Made by a program: the position numbers and the translations under genes
The notes under the pieces: generated by a model
What the model was told of the DNA's origin: nothing
Databases searched by the model: none
Seen by the model: the letters and a program-made list of their open reading frames with translations, nothing else
Assembly (NCBI GenBank): GCA_963720735.1
Contig: CAVRGL010000002.1
Span: 124,001-188,000 of the forward strand
Origin: JBBRHQ01 sp963720735
GTDB taxonomy: Bacteria; Actinomycetota; Thermoleophilia; Solirubrobacterales; 70-9
Direction of reading: 5' to 3'
Length of the DNA stretch: 64,000 bases
In this document: piece by piece, positions 16,643-25,532 of the stretch
How the letters are laid out: every line of letters begins with the position of its first letter
Numbering within the stretch: the stretch's first letter is position 1

Positions 16643-17995
16643 ATGAGCGGGATCGACCGCGAGAGGCTGCCGTCGCTGCTCGAAGCCGAGCTGGCCGAGT
16701 TCATCCGCGCCCATCCCCGCTCTCGCGAGCTCTATGAGCGCTCGCTGCACTCGCTGGTCGGCGGCGTGCCGATGCCCTGGATGATGCGCTGGGCTGGGGG
16801 CTTCCCGGTGTTCGGGGCCGAGGCGAGCGGCGCGCGGATCACCGACGTCGACGGCCACACATACGTGGATCTCTGCCTCGGCGACACCGGAGCGATGCCC
16901 GGCCACTCTCCCCCGGCCGTGGCCGAAGCGGTCGCCCGTCAGGCCGGCAAGGGGATCACGACGATGCTGCCGACTGAGGACTCCGCCTGGGCCGGGGAGG
17001 AGCTGACCCGCCGCTTCGGAGTACATCACTGGATGTTCACCCTCACGGCCACCGACGCCAACCGGGCGGCGCTGCGGATCAGTCGGCAGATGACCGGCCG
17101 TCGCAAGATCCTCGCCTACAGCTACTGCTATCACGGCACCGTCGATGAGACCTTCGCGGTCGGGACACCGAGCGGGACCCGTGCGCGAGCCGGAAACGTC
17201 GGCCCTCCGGTCGATCCGGCCGAGACCACCGTGGCGATCGAGTTCAACGACCGCGTTGCGCTGGAGCGTGCCCTGGAGAGCGAGGAGATCGCCTGCGTCC
17301 TGGCCGAGCCGGCGATGACCAACATGGGGATCATCCTCCCCGACCCCGGCTATCACGAGGCGCTGCGGGAGCTGACCAGGCGAACCGGGACTTTGCTGAT
17401 CATCGACGAGACCCATACCTTCTCCGCCGGGCCGGGCGGCTGCACCGGCGCCTGGGGCCTCGACCCGGACATGGTCACGATCGGCAAGGCGATCGGCAGC
17501 GGCGTCCCCGCCGGGGCGCTGGGGCTGAAGGCGGAGGCGGCCGAGCGGATGCTCTCCCACGAGGCCGCCGACTACGAGGACACCGGCGGGGTGGGCGGCA
17601 CCCTGGCCGGCAACGCGCTCTCGTTGGCGGCGGTGCGCGCCACCCTCGAGCACGTCCTCACCGAGGAGGCCTTCGCCCGCACGATCCCCCTCGCGTCGCG
17701 CTTCGCCGAGGGGATCGAGGAGGTCTCCGACCGCCACCGGCTGCCCTGGAACGTCACCCAGCTCGGCTGCCGAGCCGAGTACCGCTTCGAGGCGCAGCCG
17801 GCCCGCAACGGCAGCCAGGCGCATGCCGCCGCAGACCCCGAGCTGGAGCGCTACCTGCATCTGCACGCGCTCAACCGAGGCGTGATGCTGACGCCGTTCC
17901 ACAACATGGCGCTGATCTCGCCGCAGACGAGCCAGGCGGACGTCGACCTCCACACCAAGGTCTTCGACCAGGCCGTGGCCTCGCTCGCTGCCTGA
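16643..17995 (+). CDS. Class III aminotransferase (glutamate-1-semialdehyde-aminomutase-like)
   Basis: PLP-dependent fold I aminotransferase of 450 residues. The PLP-binding Asp255 is in LLIIDETHTF and the Schiff-base Lys282 is in MVTIGKAIGSG; the phosphate region includes the GGTLAGN loop. Sequence layout is close to GSA aminomutase, but the location next to oxidases rather than hem genes argues for a transaminase acting on a small keto or amino acid. Likely co-transcribed with the hydroxyacid oxidase: oxidation of a hydroxy acid to a keto acid followed by amination would be a simple scheme (inference). Confidence 0.88.
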   Translation: MSGIDRERLPSLLEAELAEFIRAHPRSRELYERSLHSLVGGVPMPWMMRWAGGFPVFGAEASGARITDVDGHTYVDLCLGDTGAMPGHSPPAVAEAVARQAGKGITTMLPTEDSAWAGEELTRRFGVHHWMFTLTATDANRAALRISRQMTGRRKILAYSYCYHGTVDETFAVGTPSGTRARAGNVGPPVDPAETTVAIEFNDRVALERALESEEIACVLAEPAMTNMGIILPDPGYHEALRELTRRTGTLLIIDETHTFSAGPGGCTGAWGLDPDMVTIGKAIGSGVPAGALGLKAEAAERMLSHEAADYEDTGGVGGTLAGNALSLAAVRATLEHVLTEEAFARTIPLASRFAEGIEEVSDRHRLPWNVTQLGCRAEYRFEAQPARNGSQAHAAADPELERYLHLHALNRGVMLTPFHNMALISPQTSQADVDLHTKVFDQAVASLAA

Positions 17996-18016
17996 CCAGC
18001 AGCTCGCTTCGCCCGC

Positions 18017-18766
18017 TCAGCCCTCCAGGGAGAGGACGATCTTGCCCCGGGTGTGTTCGGATTCGCTCAGCTCGTGCGCCCGCCTTACGTCCTCGAGCGG
18101 GATCCCTCCCTCGGCGAGCGCCGGGACCAGGGTCTGCGTGGTCTCACCGCCCACCGTGTCGAAGATCGGATCCATATCTCGGGCCCGCTCCCCAACGTCC
18201 TCGGAGGTGTAATCGATGTACTCGTCGGCGCCAAGGCCGAGAACGAAGTCGCGATTGCGGGCGGATCCGGTGCCGATCACCCGGGCGGCGGCGTGCTTGG
18301 CAAGCTGCACCGCGAGGTGCCCAACCCCGCCCGCGGCGCCGGCGATCAGGGCACTTTGTCCCTCCTCCAACTTGCCGCGGTCGATGACGGCCTGCCAGGC
18401 GGTCAGGCCGGCGACGCCGATCGCCGCCGCCTGCTCATGGCTGACGGCGGCCGGCTTCGCCGCCAGCGTCGCGGCGGGGGCCACCGCAAACTCGGCGTAG
18501 CCACCGCTGGAGGCGATCCCGAACACCTCATCGCCCTCGCTGAACTGGTCGGCCTGCGATGACTCGACCGTCCCCGACACATCGTTGCCGAGCACCGCCG
18601 GAAGATCCTTCTCGACTAACCCGCGCCGGTACTTCCAATCGATCGGATTGACCGAGGCGGCTCGGACCCGAACAAGCACCTCGCCCTCTCCCGGTTCGGG
18701 GCGTTCGACCTCTTCCAGGGTCAGGACATCGGGTCCTCCGGTCTCGCGGATCATCACGGCTCGCAT
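18017..18766 (-). CDS. Zinc-type alcohol dehydrogenase / quinone oxidoreductase, internally shortened
   Basis: MDR-superfamily NADPH oxidoreductase. It starts MRAVMIRETGGPDVL at ATG 18766, with a strong GAGGAGG ribosome site 6 bases upstream. The GroES-like domain (NPIDWKYRRG, LGNDVSGTV) and the nucleotide loop AGAAGGVGHLAVQLAKHA are intact. After FDTVGGETTQTLVPALAEGG the protein jumps to IPLEDVRRAHELSESEHTRG, so about 60 residues of the second half of the Rossmann fold are missing in frame. At 249 residues it is well under the usual 305-320. Either a deletion has made it inactive or it is a compact variant. Confidence 0.85.
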   Translation of the reverse strand: MRAVMIRETGGPDVLTLEEVERPEPGEGEVLVRVRAASVNPIDWKYRRGLVEKDLPAVLGNDVSGTVESSQADQFSEGDEVFGIASSGGYAEFAVAPAATLAAKPAAVSHEQAAAIGVAGLTAWQAVIDRGKLEEGQSALIAGAAGGVGHLAVQLAKHAAARVIGTGSARNRDFVLGLGADEYIDYTSEDVGERARDMDPIFDTVGGETTQTLVPALAEGGIPLEDVRRAHELSESEHTRGKIVLSLEG

Positions 18767-18855
18767 CGGCGGCCTCCTCGGATATGGGGTGGGAAGTGGT
18801 GATCCCAACGTACCCAGGCCGTCGCGGCGCCTGTTCAGCCCTGAAGGTGAGGGTG

Positions 18856-19314
18856 CTAGTCGGAGAGCTCGACCTGCTCGATGCCCTGAGGCTCCAGCGG
18901 GCGGTCCGAGGAGTCGGTCTCGGTTCCCTCGATCGCGTCCACCGCATCCATCCCCTCGGTGATCCGGCCGAAAACGGTGTGCTTACCGTCCAACCACGGC
19001 GCCGCCTCGGTGGTGACGATGAAGAACTGGGAGCCGTTGGTGTTCGGGCCGGCGTTGGCCATCGCCAGAGCTCCGCGCTCGATCTTGTGCTGGTTGAACT
19101 CGTCCTCGAAGGTGTAGCCGGGGCCGCCCCGCCCGGTGCCCTCGGGGCAGCCGCCCTGAATCATGAAGTCCTTGATCACACGATGGAAGACGAGCCCGTC
19201 GTAGAAGCCATCAGCGGAGAGCTTTCGGAAGTTCTCGACCGTCTTCGGCGCGTCCTCGTCGAACAGCTCGATCGTGATCGCCCCAGCGCTGGTTTGCATG
19301 GTCGCCTCGGACAT
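18856..19314 (-). CDS. Peptidyl-prolyl cis-trans isomerase (cyclophilin)
   Basis: Cytosolic cyclophilin of 152 residues without signal peptide. Seen: active-site FHRVIKDFMIQGG, the substrate loop GPNTNGSQFFI and WLDGKHTVFG with the cyclosporin-contacting Trp. I use the ATG at 19314 (MSEATMQTS) in place of an in-frame TTG at 19323, because normal cyclophilins begin a few residues before the first strand. Directly downstream of the zincin gene, with an 11-base gap, so probably one transcript. Confidence 0.93.
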   Translation of the reverse strand: MSEATMQTSAGAITIELFDEDAPKTVENFRKLSADGFYDGLVFHRVIKDFMIQGGCPEGTGRGGPGYTFEDEFNQHKIERGALAMANAGPNTNGSQFFIVTTEAAPWLDGKHTVFGRITEGMDAVDAIEGTETDSSDRPLEPQGIEQVELSD

Positions 19315-19325
19315 CGGCGCCAACC

Positions 19326-19682
19326 CTACAGACCAAGTCCTCCGACGCCCGTCTCGTCCCAGCCGAGGTGATGGGCGAGCTCGTGGCGCAGGGTCCGCTC
19401 GACCTGCGCTGCGAGCAGGTCGGGATCGTGGCCGAAGTCGCGCTCGAGCGTGTCGCGGTAGATGACGATCCGGTCCTCGTAGCGCTCGCGCGCGACCCCG
19501 TCGCCGAAGTACTGGCCGTAGGCCCTGGACTCGGCGCCGAGATCGGAGACCACCACCGGGACCTTGGCGATCACTTCCTGGAACTGCTCGGGGAGACGAT
19601 CGATCGCGTCGGCGACCAGCGACTCGAACCGGTCGAGATCCCGGTCCTCCCCCGGTGGGACGTCCTTTGGCTCGTCATTCAT
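19326..19682 (-). CDS. Minimal zincin-like metallopeptidase
   Basis: 118-residue member of the short actinobacterial metallopeptidase family. The zinc site is complete: HELAHHLGWDE gives His100, Glu101, His104 and Glu110 (HExxHxxGxxE). Upstream sequence RIVIYRDTLERDF is typical. No signal peptide. Its substrate is unknown. Precedes the cyclophilin gene in the same unit. Confidence 0.87.
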   Translation of the reverse strand: MNDEPKDVPPGEDRDLDRFESLVADAIDRLPEQFQEVIAKVPVVVSDLGAESRAYGQYFGDGVARERYEDRIVIYRDTLERDFGHDPDLLAAQVERTLRHELAHHLGWDETGVGGLGL

Positions 19683-19871
19683 CTCCTTGATGATGACCGC
19701 CGCCGAAGATTTAGGTGCCTGGGAAGGAACTTGCGGACCGGCCTCTGCGGACCGGCCTCAGGTGTTCCATAGTGTGGCGCGCCGCGTGGGCACCGGCTCG
19801 GGCGCTCGCGGCGAATCGTGGACCAACCCGGCGGGAGACACAGACGCGCCCAACTCCGCTGGCGGAGAGGC

Positions 19872-20951
19872 ATGGCCCTGCGCCAGCTCTGGCTTGCCGC
19901 AATCGTGGCGGCGCTGGCGATCTCGCTCGCCGGAGTCGCCTCGGCCGCCTCCCGGCCGCTCACGCCTCCCGGCCACAAGGTCTTCTTCGGAGTCACCGAC
20001 ACCGGCGAGGTCTCGGGCTTCAAGTCCTTCGCCAGGGCGATCGGCAAGCACCCGGCGCTGATCGAGACCTACCACCCGTGGAACAACAGCCTGCACCAGG
20101 CGATCCCTCGCTGGGAGAAGGTGCGGGCGCGGCCGATCCTCCACATCTCCACCGAGGAGAGCGACGGGCACGAGGTGATCACCCCGCGCGGCATCGCCCT
20201 CGGTAAGGGCGATGACTACCTGCTGCGATTGAACCGCAGCTTCGCCCGACACGATTTCCCCGCCTATATCCGGCCGCTGGGCGAGCCCAACCGCTGCCTC
20301 AACGCATACGCCGGGGTCGATTGCTCCGGCAACAGGCGAGCCTCGCGTTACTCGCCGAAGTGGTACCGGCAGGCATTCCGGCGGATGTACCTGATCCTCC
20401 ACGGCGGCCGGCGACGGCACCAGATCAACCGCAAGCTGAAGCGGCTGGGCCTGCCCGGGATGATCCGCCACGGTGGCCGCGAGCCGAAGAAGCTGCCGAA
20501 GGCGCCGGTGGCGCTGATCTGGAGCCCGCTGCCCGCCGGCTCCCCGGCGGTGCGGATCAACCGCCCGGCGCACTACTTCCCCGGCGCACGCTACGTCGAC
20601 TGGGTGGGCACCGACTTCTACTCCCGCTATCCCTACTGGCACGACCTGGGTCGCTTCTACCGCCGCTTCGCAAAGGGCCACGACAAGCCCTTCGCGCTGA
20701 CCGAGTGGGGCCTTTGGGGATCCGACGCGCCCAGCTTCGTGAGGCGCCTGTTTGCCTTCGCCCGCCACCACAAGCACACTCGGATGCTCGTCTACTACCA
20801 GGACTTCGGCGGCCGTAACCCGTTCCGGATCCAGAACTACCCGAGCAGCCTCTCGGTCCTGCGGCGAAAGCTCGACTCACGGCACTACCCGGGGGTGGCG
20901 CCCCGGCCACCGGCCCCGCCGCCGGCCACCGGGGGGGTGGGAAGGAACTGA
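19872..20951 (+). CDS. Secreted GH26-like glycosidase, first of a tandem pair
   Basis: Signal peptide at 1-27 (LWLAAIVAALAISLAGVASA) is followed by a clan-A-like barrel. The two likely catalytic glutamates are in YIRPLGEPNRC (acid/base) and FALTEWGLWG (nucleophile), the spacing seen in GH26 beta-mannanase relatives. A Pro-rich tail ends the protein. ATG 19872 was chosen for the GGAGAGG site just upstream and the clean signal peptide; the frame is open to 19818. Nine bases separate it from its paralogue. Probably acts on an extracellular or cell-wall polysaccharide; substrate not known. Confidence 0.75.
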   Translation: MALRQLWLAAIVAALAISLAGVASAASRPLTPPGHKVFFGVTDTGEVSGFKSFARAIGKHPALIETYHPWNNSLHQAIPRWEKVRARPILHISTEESDGHEVITPRGIALGKGDDYLLRLNRSFARHDFPAYIRPLGEPNRCLNAYAGVDCSGNRRASRYSPKWYRQAFRRMYLILHGGRRRHQINRKLKRLGLPGMIRHGGREPKKLPKAPVALIWSPLPAGSPAVRINRPAHYFPGARYVDWVGTDFYSRYPYWHDLGRFYRRFAKGHDKPFALTEWGLWGSDAPSFVRRLFAFARHHKHTRMLVYYQDFGGRNPFRIQNYPSSLSVLRRKLDSRHYPGVAPRPPAPPPATGGVGRN

Positions 20952-20959
20952 CCCGGGCG

Positions 20960-22051
20960 ATGCGCCGATCGCAGCCTGCCCTGGCGGTGGCCGTCCTCTG
21001 CCTCGTCTGCTCGGGCGCCTGGGCCCTCTCCGGCGCTCTGCCACCGGCCGGAGCCTCGAGCGCGCACCATGCCAAGAAGGCGAAACGGGAGAACCTGCCC
21101 CCGAAGGGAAGGGTCTTCTTCGGCGTCACCGACACCGGCAAGGCGTCCGGGTTCGAGTCGTTTGCCGAAGCGGTAGGCGCCCATCCCGCCGTGGTCGAGA
21201 CCTACCACCCCTACGGCAACTCCCTGCACGAGGCGCTGCCCCGCTGGGAACAGATTCATGCCCGGCCGATCCTCCATATCTCCACCGCCGCCGGCAGCGA
21301 CCGCCACGAGGTGATCACCCCGAAGGGGATCGCCCGTGGTCAGGGCGACGACTACCTGCTGCGACTGAACCGCAGCTTCGCCCACCATCGCATGCCCGCC
21401 TACATCAGGCCGATGGGGGAGCCCAACCGGTGCCTCAATCCCTACACCGCGGTCCGCTGCGACGGCAGCGAGAGGGGCGGCCGCCACACCACCCACTGGT
21501 ACAAGCAGGCCTTCCGCCGGATGTACCTGATCCTGCACGGAGGCAAGACGCGCCGCACGCTCAACCGCAAGCTGCACAAGCTCCACCTGCCGGGGCTGAG
21601 GCGCAAGCACGGGCGCGAGCCGGACTTCCTGCCCCGGGCACCGATCTCCGTCATCTGGAGCCCGCTGCCGAGCGGATCGCCCTCGGTGCGCCACAACTCC
21701 GCGGAGGCCTACTTCCCGGGCAACCGCTACATCGACTGGGTGGGCGCCGACATCTACTCCCGCTACACCGACTTCGGCGGGATCACCCGGCTCTGCCACC
21801 GCTACGGCCGCAGGAAACCGTTCGCGATCACCGAGTTCGGGCTGTGGGGCGCCGACGATCCCGGCTTCATCCGCCACCTGCTGCACTGGGTGAGGGCACA
21901 TCGCAAGACCCGGATGCTCGTCTACTACCAGGACTTCGGCACCCAGAACCCGTTCCGGATTCAGAACTTCCCCGCCGGGCAAGCGGTGCTCAAGCACGCC
22001 CTCAACTCGCCCCGCTTCTCGCCCCGGGCCCCGGACTTCCCCCGGCCCTAG
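20960..22051 (+). CDS. Secreted GH26-like glycosidase, second of a tandem pair
   Basis: Close paralogue of the preceding gene: VFFGVTDTG, ETYHPYGNSLHEALPRWE, YIRPMGEPNRC and FAITEFGLWG all align, and both end with RMLVYYQDFG and NPFRIQN. The signal peptide covers about residues 7-33, then a short basic linker. 363 residues. The pair arose by tandem duplication and is probably one transcript. Its stop TAG overlaps the stop of the convergent surface-protein gene in a shared CTAG (22048-22051), the same arrangement the IS composite used as a target at 11320. Confidence 0.75.
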   Translation: MRRSQPALAVAVLCLVCSGAWALSGALPPAGASSAHHAKKAKRENLPPKGRVFFGVTDTGKASGFESFAEAVGAHPAVVETYHPYGNSLHEALPRWEQIHARPILHISTAAGSDRHEVITPKGIARGQGDDYLLRLNRSFAHHRMPAYIRPMGEPNRCLNPYTAVRCDGSERGGRHTTHWYKQAFRRMYLILHGGKTRRTLNRKLHKLHLPGLRRKHGREPDFLPRAPISVIWSPLPSGSPSVRHNSAEAYFPGNRYIDWVGADIYSRYTDFGGITRLCHRYGRRKPFAITEFGLWGADDPGFIRHLLHWVRAHRKTRMLVYYQDFGTQNPFRIQNFPAGQAVLKHALNSPRFSPRAPDFPRP

Positions 22052-24291
22052 CCGCGCACGGTCACGGTGAGCGGGGCCGAGGCACCCGCCGCATACGGCC
22101 AGCCCTGCTCGGGAGGCGCCAGCGCCCGCAGGCGAATCCGCGCCACGCCGCTGACGTAGCGGAAGCGGTAGCGGGCGCGGAACAGCCCCTCGCGGCCCGT
22201 CCGGGTGAGAAGCACCGGTGCCCAGCGCCCCCCTGCGCGCTCCAGGTACTCGACCATGACGAGCTTGCCCCGCGAGGGCAGCCTCGCCGAGCCCGAGTGG
22301 ACGATCCCGCTCAGCCGCAGCAACTCGCCGGTTCGAAGGGCCCGGCGCGAGGCGCTCAGCTCGACTCCGGCCCGGACCAGGAGGCGAAGCGGCGCGGCGC
22401 GGTCGCGGGCCAGCACCTCGCTGCCTGCGAACGAGACGCGGAGCCGGCGAGATGTCCCGGTGCCGAGCTCGACCCGGAAGCGGCCGCCGGGACCGGTTCG
22501 CGCGTGGAGCAGCCGAAACCCGGCGAGAGAGCCACGGGCAGGACGGATCGCGATCCGCAGCCGGCGCCCCGCCAATCCGGCGCCGGCGCGGAGCCCCAGA
22601 CGGCCGGTGAGCTCCGGCCGCGCCCCGTAGGGGACTTTCAGCCGCCGCCCCCCGCGACCCCCGAGGCGCAGGCGGGCGCGCAGCCGCGTCCGTCGCTTCA
22701 GCGGCGCGTGCAGGACCATCGCGCTGCCGTTGCTTCGCCGGGTGCTGGCAGCGCGGTTGCCGGCCGCATCGGCGACCGTGGCGCGGAACCGATAGCGGCC
22801 CGGCCGGACCCGGTCGGAGGGAAAGCGGGCGAGCAGCTCGGCTTCGCCCTGGTGCTCGGGGGAGTGGCGCAGCGTGGACGGAAGGCTGGTCCAGCGCCTG
22901 CGCCCGGCCCGCCGGTAGGAGATCACCCCATCGGCCGGGCCCGAATGGCGATCGCGAACCGTGGCCGCGACGATCTCCGGGTGCGCCCGATCGCGGTGGT
23001 TCTGGAAGGTCACCGAGGGGCTGAGGTCGTCGAAAAGGAGCGCCGTCCCGGAGGAGTTCGAGGGAGACTCGTTTCCGGCCTCATCGCGGAGCCAGACACC
23101 GAGCAGGTAGGCGCCCGGCCGGGGCACGGTGAGCCTCCCCAGCGAGGTGATCCCCCGCTTCGCCCGCTGCCGCTCACCGCTGTCGAACCCGCCGGGGCCG
23201 GTGAGCCGGTACGAGGCGCCGGCGATCGGCGAGCCCGGACCCTGGTCGGGGTTCGCCCAAACGGGTTCGAAGACGTTGCGGCGCTGCCAGCCCCCTCCGC
23301 CCCGCAGCTCGAGGCCGCGGGGCGCGGCGGGGGCGGTGTTGTCTGTGCGCAGGAGGCGCCGGGCCGTGCAGCGACGGTTGCCGGCGAAATCGATCGCGCA
23401 GGCCCGCAGGCGGTGGCGCCCGTCGCTGATCCGGGCGGTGTCGACCGGCTGGCTCGCGGTTCGTCGCAGCTCGCAGGGTCCCATCCGGGTCGCCTCCAAG
23501 CCGCCGCCGATCTTCTTCTCGAAGCAGGCGTGCTCGCTCCGGGCGATGCGGGCGCCGTCGATCAACGTCTCGGTGCTGCGGACTCCCGATCCACTGTCGG
23601 TCGCGCCGATCTCGGCGCTCTGCGTGCCTCGCCTCCAGCCGCGGGCGGCGATTCCGCCGCCGAGCTGCGGGCGCGGTGACGAGTCGTCGGTCAGGGTCAG
23701 CTCGACCGACCGGATCGCCGCGAACGAGGCCGGGCCGAGGTCGCAGCGCCGCCCCTCCGGCCTGGCGCAGAGCAGCCTGCTCTGAAAGCTCCTGCGGGCG
23801 CTGCGGAGACCCGCGGCGAAGGCGCCGGGAGGCGTGTGGGCGGCGTCCGCCGTCGCGAACGGCGAGAAGTCGCCACCGCCGCCGGTGCCGAGGCGCTGCT
23901 CGAACCCGTCGCGCAGGGCGCTCCACCAGAGTCCGCGGACGTGGACGATCCCCGTGCCGGGCGGAGCTACCCAGCGCCAGCGGGCGAACTTGCCGCCTGC
24001 CACGGTGCCGCCGCCGGGGCGGGTGGTGCTGCTGAGGTGGACCCCGTCGAAGGGGTCGCTGCCATCCGGGGGGAGGCAGAACGCCTCGGGCCTGAACCTG
24101 CTGGGCGCGGCGTGCTGATCCCAATCCGCATCGGCGCCGATCCGCCAGCCGCACTGGGCCACCTGGTACTTCCCGGCCCGCGCCTCCGAGGCGCCGAACG
24201 CCAGCGCGCCGGTCGCGATCAGCGCTCCGGCGAGAACCAGACGACGGGCCCGGCGCCTCGGCTTGGTCGCATCAGTGCTGCTCGTCCGCAT
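22048..24291 (-). CDS. Large secreted surface protein with Ig-like/carboxypeptidase-regulatory-like repeats
   Basis: 747 residues from ATG 24291, where an Arg-rich n-region and the signal peptide LVLAGALIATGALAFGASEARA begin; the frame is open to 24354. The first 300 residues contain a lectin-like region with four or more Cys. Then come repeated beta-sandwich units, visible from the recurring end motif AIDFAGNRR, LRDEAGNES and VADAAGNRA, and two C-terminal Arg-rich units with GELLRLSGIV-type strands. Looks like an exported structural or adhesive protein; no enzyme motif. Divergent from mrp, convergent with the GH26-like pair. Confidence 0.75.
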   Translation of the reverse strand: MRTSSTDATKPRRRARRLVLAGALIATGALAFGASEARAGKYQVAQCGWRIGADADWDQHAAPSRFRPEAFCLPPDGSDPFDGVHLSSTTRPGGGTVAGGKFARWRWVAPPGTGIVHVRGLWWSALRDGFEQRLGTGGGGDFSPFATADAAHTPPGAFAAGLRSARRSFQSRLLCARPEGRRCDLGPASFAAIRSVELTLTDDSSPRPQLGGGIAARGWRRGTQSAEIGATDSGSGVRSTETLIDGARIARSEHACFEKKIGGGLEATRMGPCELRRTASQPVDTARISDGRHRLRACAIDFAGNRRCTARRLLRTDNTAPAAPRGLELRGGGGWQRRNVFEPVWANPDQGPGSPIAGASYRLTGPGGFDSGERQRAKRGITSLGRLTVPRPGAYLLGVWLRDEAGNESPSNSSGTALLFDDLSPSVTFQNHRDRAHPEIVAATVRDRHSGPADGVISYRRAGRRRWTSLPSTLRHSPEHQGEAELLARFPSDRVRPGRYRFRATVADAAGNRAASTRRSNGSAMVLHAPLKRRTRLRARLRLGGRGGRRLKVPYGARPELTGRLGLRAGAGLAGRRLRIAIRPARGSLAGFRLLHARTGPGGRFRVELGTGTSRRLRVSFAGSEVLARDRAAPLRLLVRAGVELSASRRALRTGELLRLSGIVHSGSARLPSRGKLVMVEYLERAGGRWAPVLLTRTGREGLFRARYRFRYVSGVARIRLRALAPPEQGWPYAAGASAPLTVTVRG

Positions 24292-24347
24292 CCGTCTTGC
24301 CAAGAGCCGGGGGAGACGAGCTCTCCCCCTTCTGAGACAATGGGGCC

Positions 24348-25496
24348 ATGGCATTGCCGACCAAGGAAGCGATCACCGAGAGCCTTCGCGCCGTGATCGA
24401 CCCTGAGCTGCGGCGCTCGATCGTCGAGCTGGGGATGGTGCGCTCGATCGAGGTCCGCGACGACGGCAGGGTCGAGGTCGTCGTCTCCCTGACCACGCCG
24501 GGCTGCCCGATCCGCTCGCACTTCCAGCAGGCCGTTGCCCAGCAGGTCTCCGCGCTCGACGGGGTGACCGCGGTCGAGGTCGGCTTCGATGTGCTCAGCG
24601 ACGAGGAGAAGGGCAGCCTGCAGCAGGTGCTGGGAAGGGGCAGCCTCCCTGAGGGGGCCCTCGCCCAGGTCAAGAACGTGATCTGTGTCGCCTCGGGCAA
24701 GGGCGGCGTCGGCAAGTCGACCCTGACCGCCAACCTCGCCGCAGCCCTGCAGGCCGAGGGGCATACGGCCGGCGCCCTTGACTGCGACGTCTACGGCTAC
24801 TCGATCCCACGGATGCTGGGGGTCGACGGCAAGCCGGAGGTCAACGGCGAGCGCAAGATCGTCCCGCTGCAGACCCCGGCCGGGGTCCGGGTGATGTCGA
24901 TCGGCTTCTTCGTCGAGCAGAACGCCGCCGTCGTCTGGCGCGGGCCGATGCTTCACAAGGCGATCCAGCAGTTCCTCGAGGACGTCGCCTGGGACGAGCT
25001 GGAGTTCCTGATGCTCGACCTTCCCCCGGGGACGGGCGACGTCTCGATGACGCTCGCCCAGCTGCTGCCCCAGGCGAAGATCGCGATCGTCACCACGCCC
25101 CAGCCAGCGGCGCAGTCGGTGGCGAGGCGCGCCGCCGAGATGGCCGCCAAGGTCGATCTCGAGGTGCTCGGCGTGATCGAGAACATGTCCGGCTTCACCA
25201 CTCCAGACGGGCAGCGCTTCACGATCTTCGGCGAAGGCGGCGGGGAGATCCTCGCCGAGGAGCTCGACGTGCCGCTGCTCGGCAAGGTACCGCTCTCCGA
25301 GGAGCTGCGGATCCATGCCGACCAGGGCGAGCCGCTGGTCACGGCCGAGCCCGACGCGCCCGCCTCGCAGGCGATTCGCCAGGCCGCGCGGGGAATCGTC
25401 GCGGCCACCCCGCAGGAGCTGCCGGTGCTTCAGGCCGTTCCCGCCGCGGCCGAGCCGCCGCCGGTCAGCGGCACCGAGCTGCCGGTCATCCAGTAG
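24348..25496 (+). CDS. mrp: Mrp/ApbC-type P-loop ATPase, iron-sulfur cluster carrier
   Basis: Residues 4-85 form a MIP18 (DUF59) domain with TTPGCPIRSH. The ATPase has the deviant Walker A GKGGVGKST at 117-125, LMLDLPPGTGD and the NMSGF strand. The CxxC pair found after NMS in many Mrp proteins is absent, as in other actinobacterial Mrp. 382 residues with a Pro/Ala-rich tail. Predicted role: loading Fe-S clusters on target proteins. A ferredoxin gene converges 36 bases downstream. Confidence 0.93.
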   Translation: MALPTKEAITESLRAVIDPELRRSIVELGMVRSIEVRDDGRVEVVVSLTTPGCPIRSHFQQAVAQQVSALDGVTAVEVGFDVLSDEEKGSLQQVLGRGSLPEGALAQVKNVICVASGKGGVGKSTLTANLAAALQAEGHTAGALDCDVYGYSIPRMLGVDGKPEVNGERKIVPLQTPAGVRVMSIGFFVEQNAAVVWRGPMLHKAIQQFLEDVAWDELEFLMLDLPPGTGDVSMTLAQLLPQAKIAIVTTPQPAAQSVARRAAEMAAKVDLEVLGVIENMSGFTTPDGQRFTIFGEGGGEILAEELDVPLLGKVPLSEELRIHADQGEPLVTAEPDAPASQAIRQAARGIVAATPQELPVLQAVPAAAEPPPVSGTELPVIQ

Positions 25497-25532
25497 CGCG
25501 GCGAGCCGGGCCGGCGAGCCCGACCGCGGCGG

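Noticed and set aside
15410..17953. An 847-codon open frame on the minus strand
   Set aside because: It lies antisense to the FMN oxidase and aminotransferase genes, is Arg/Gly/Pro-rich and has no family features. Long antisense frames are usual in DNA this rich in GC.
20752..23679. A 975-codon open frame on the plus strand
   Set aside because: It is out of frame with the GH26-like genes and antisense to the surface-protein gene, both with clear signal peptides and motifs. Composition is that of a shadow frame.
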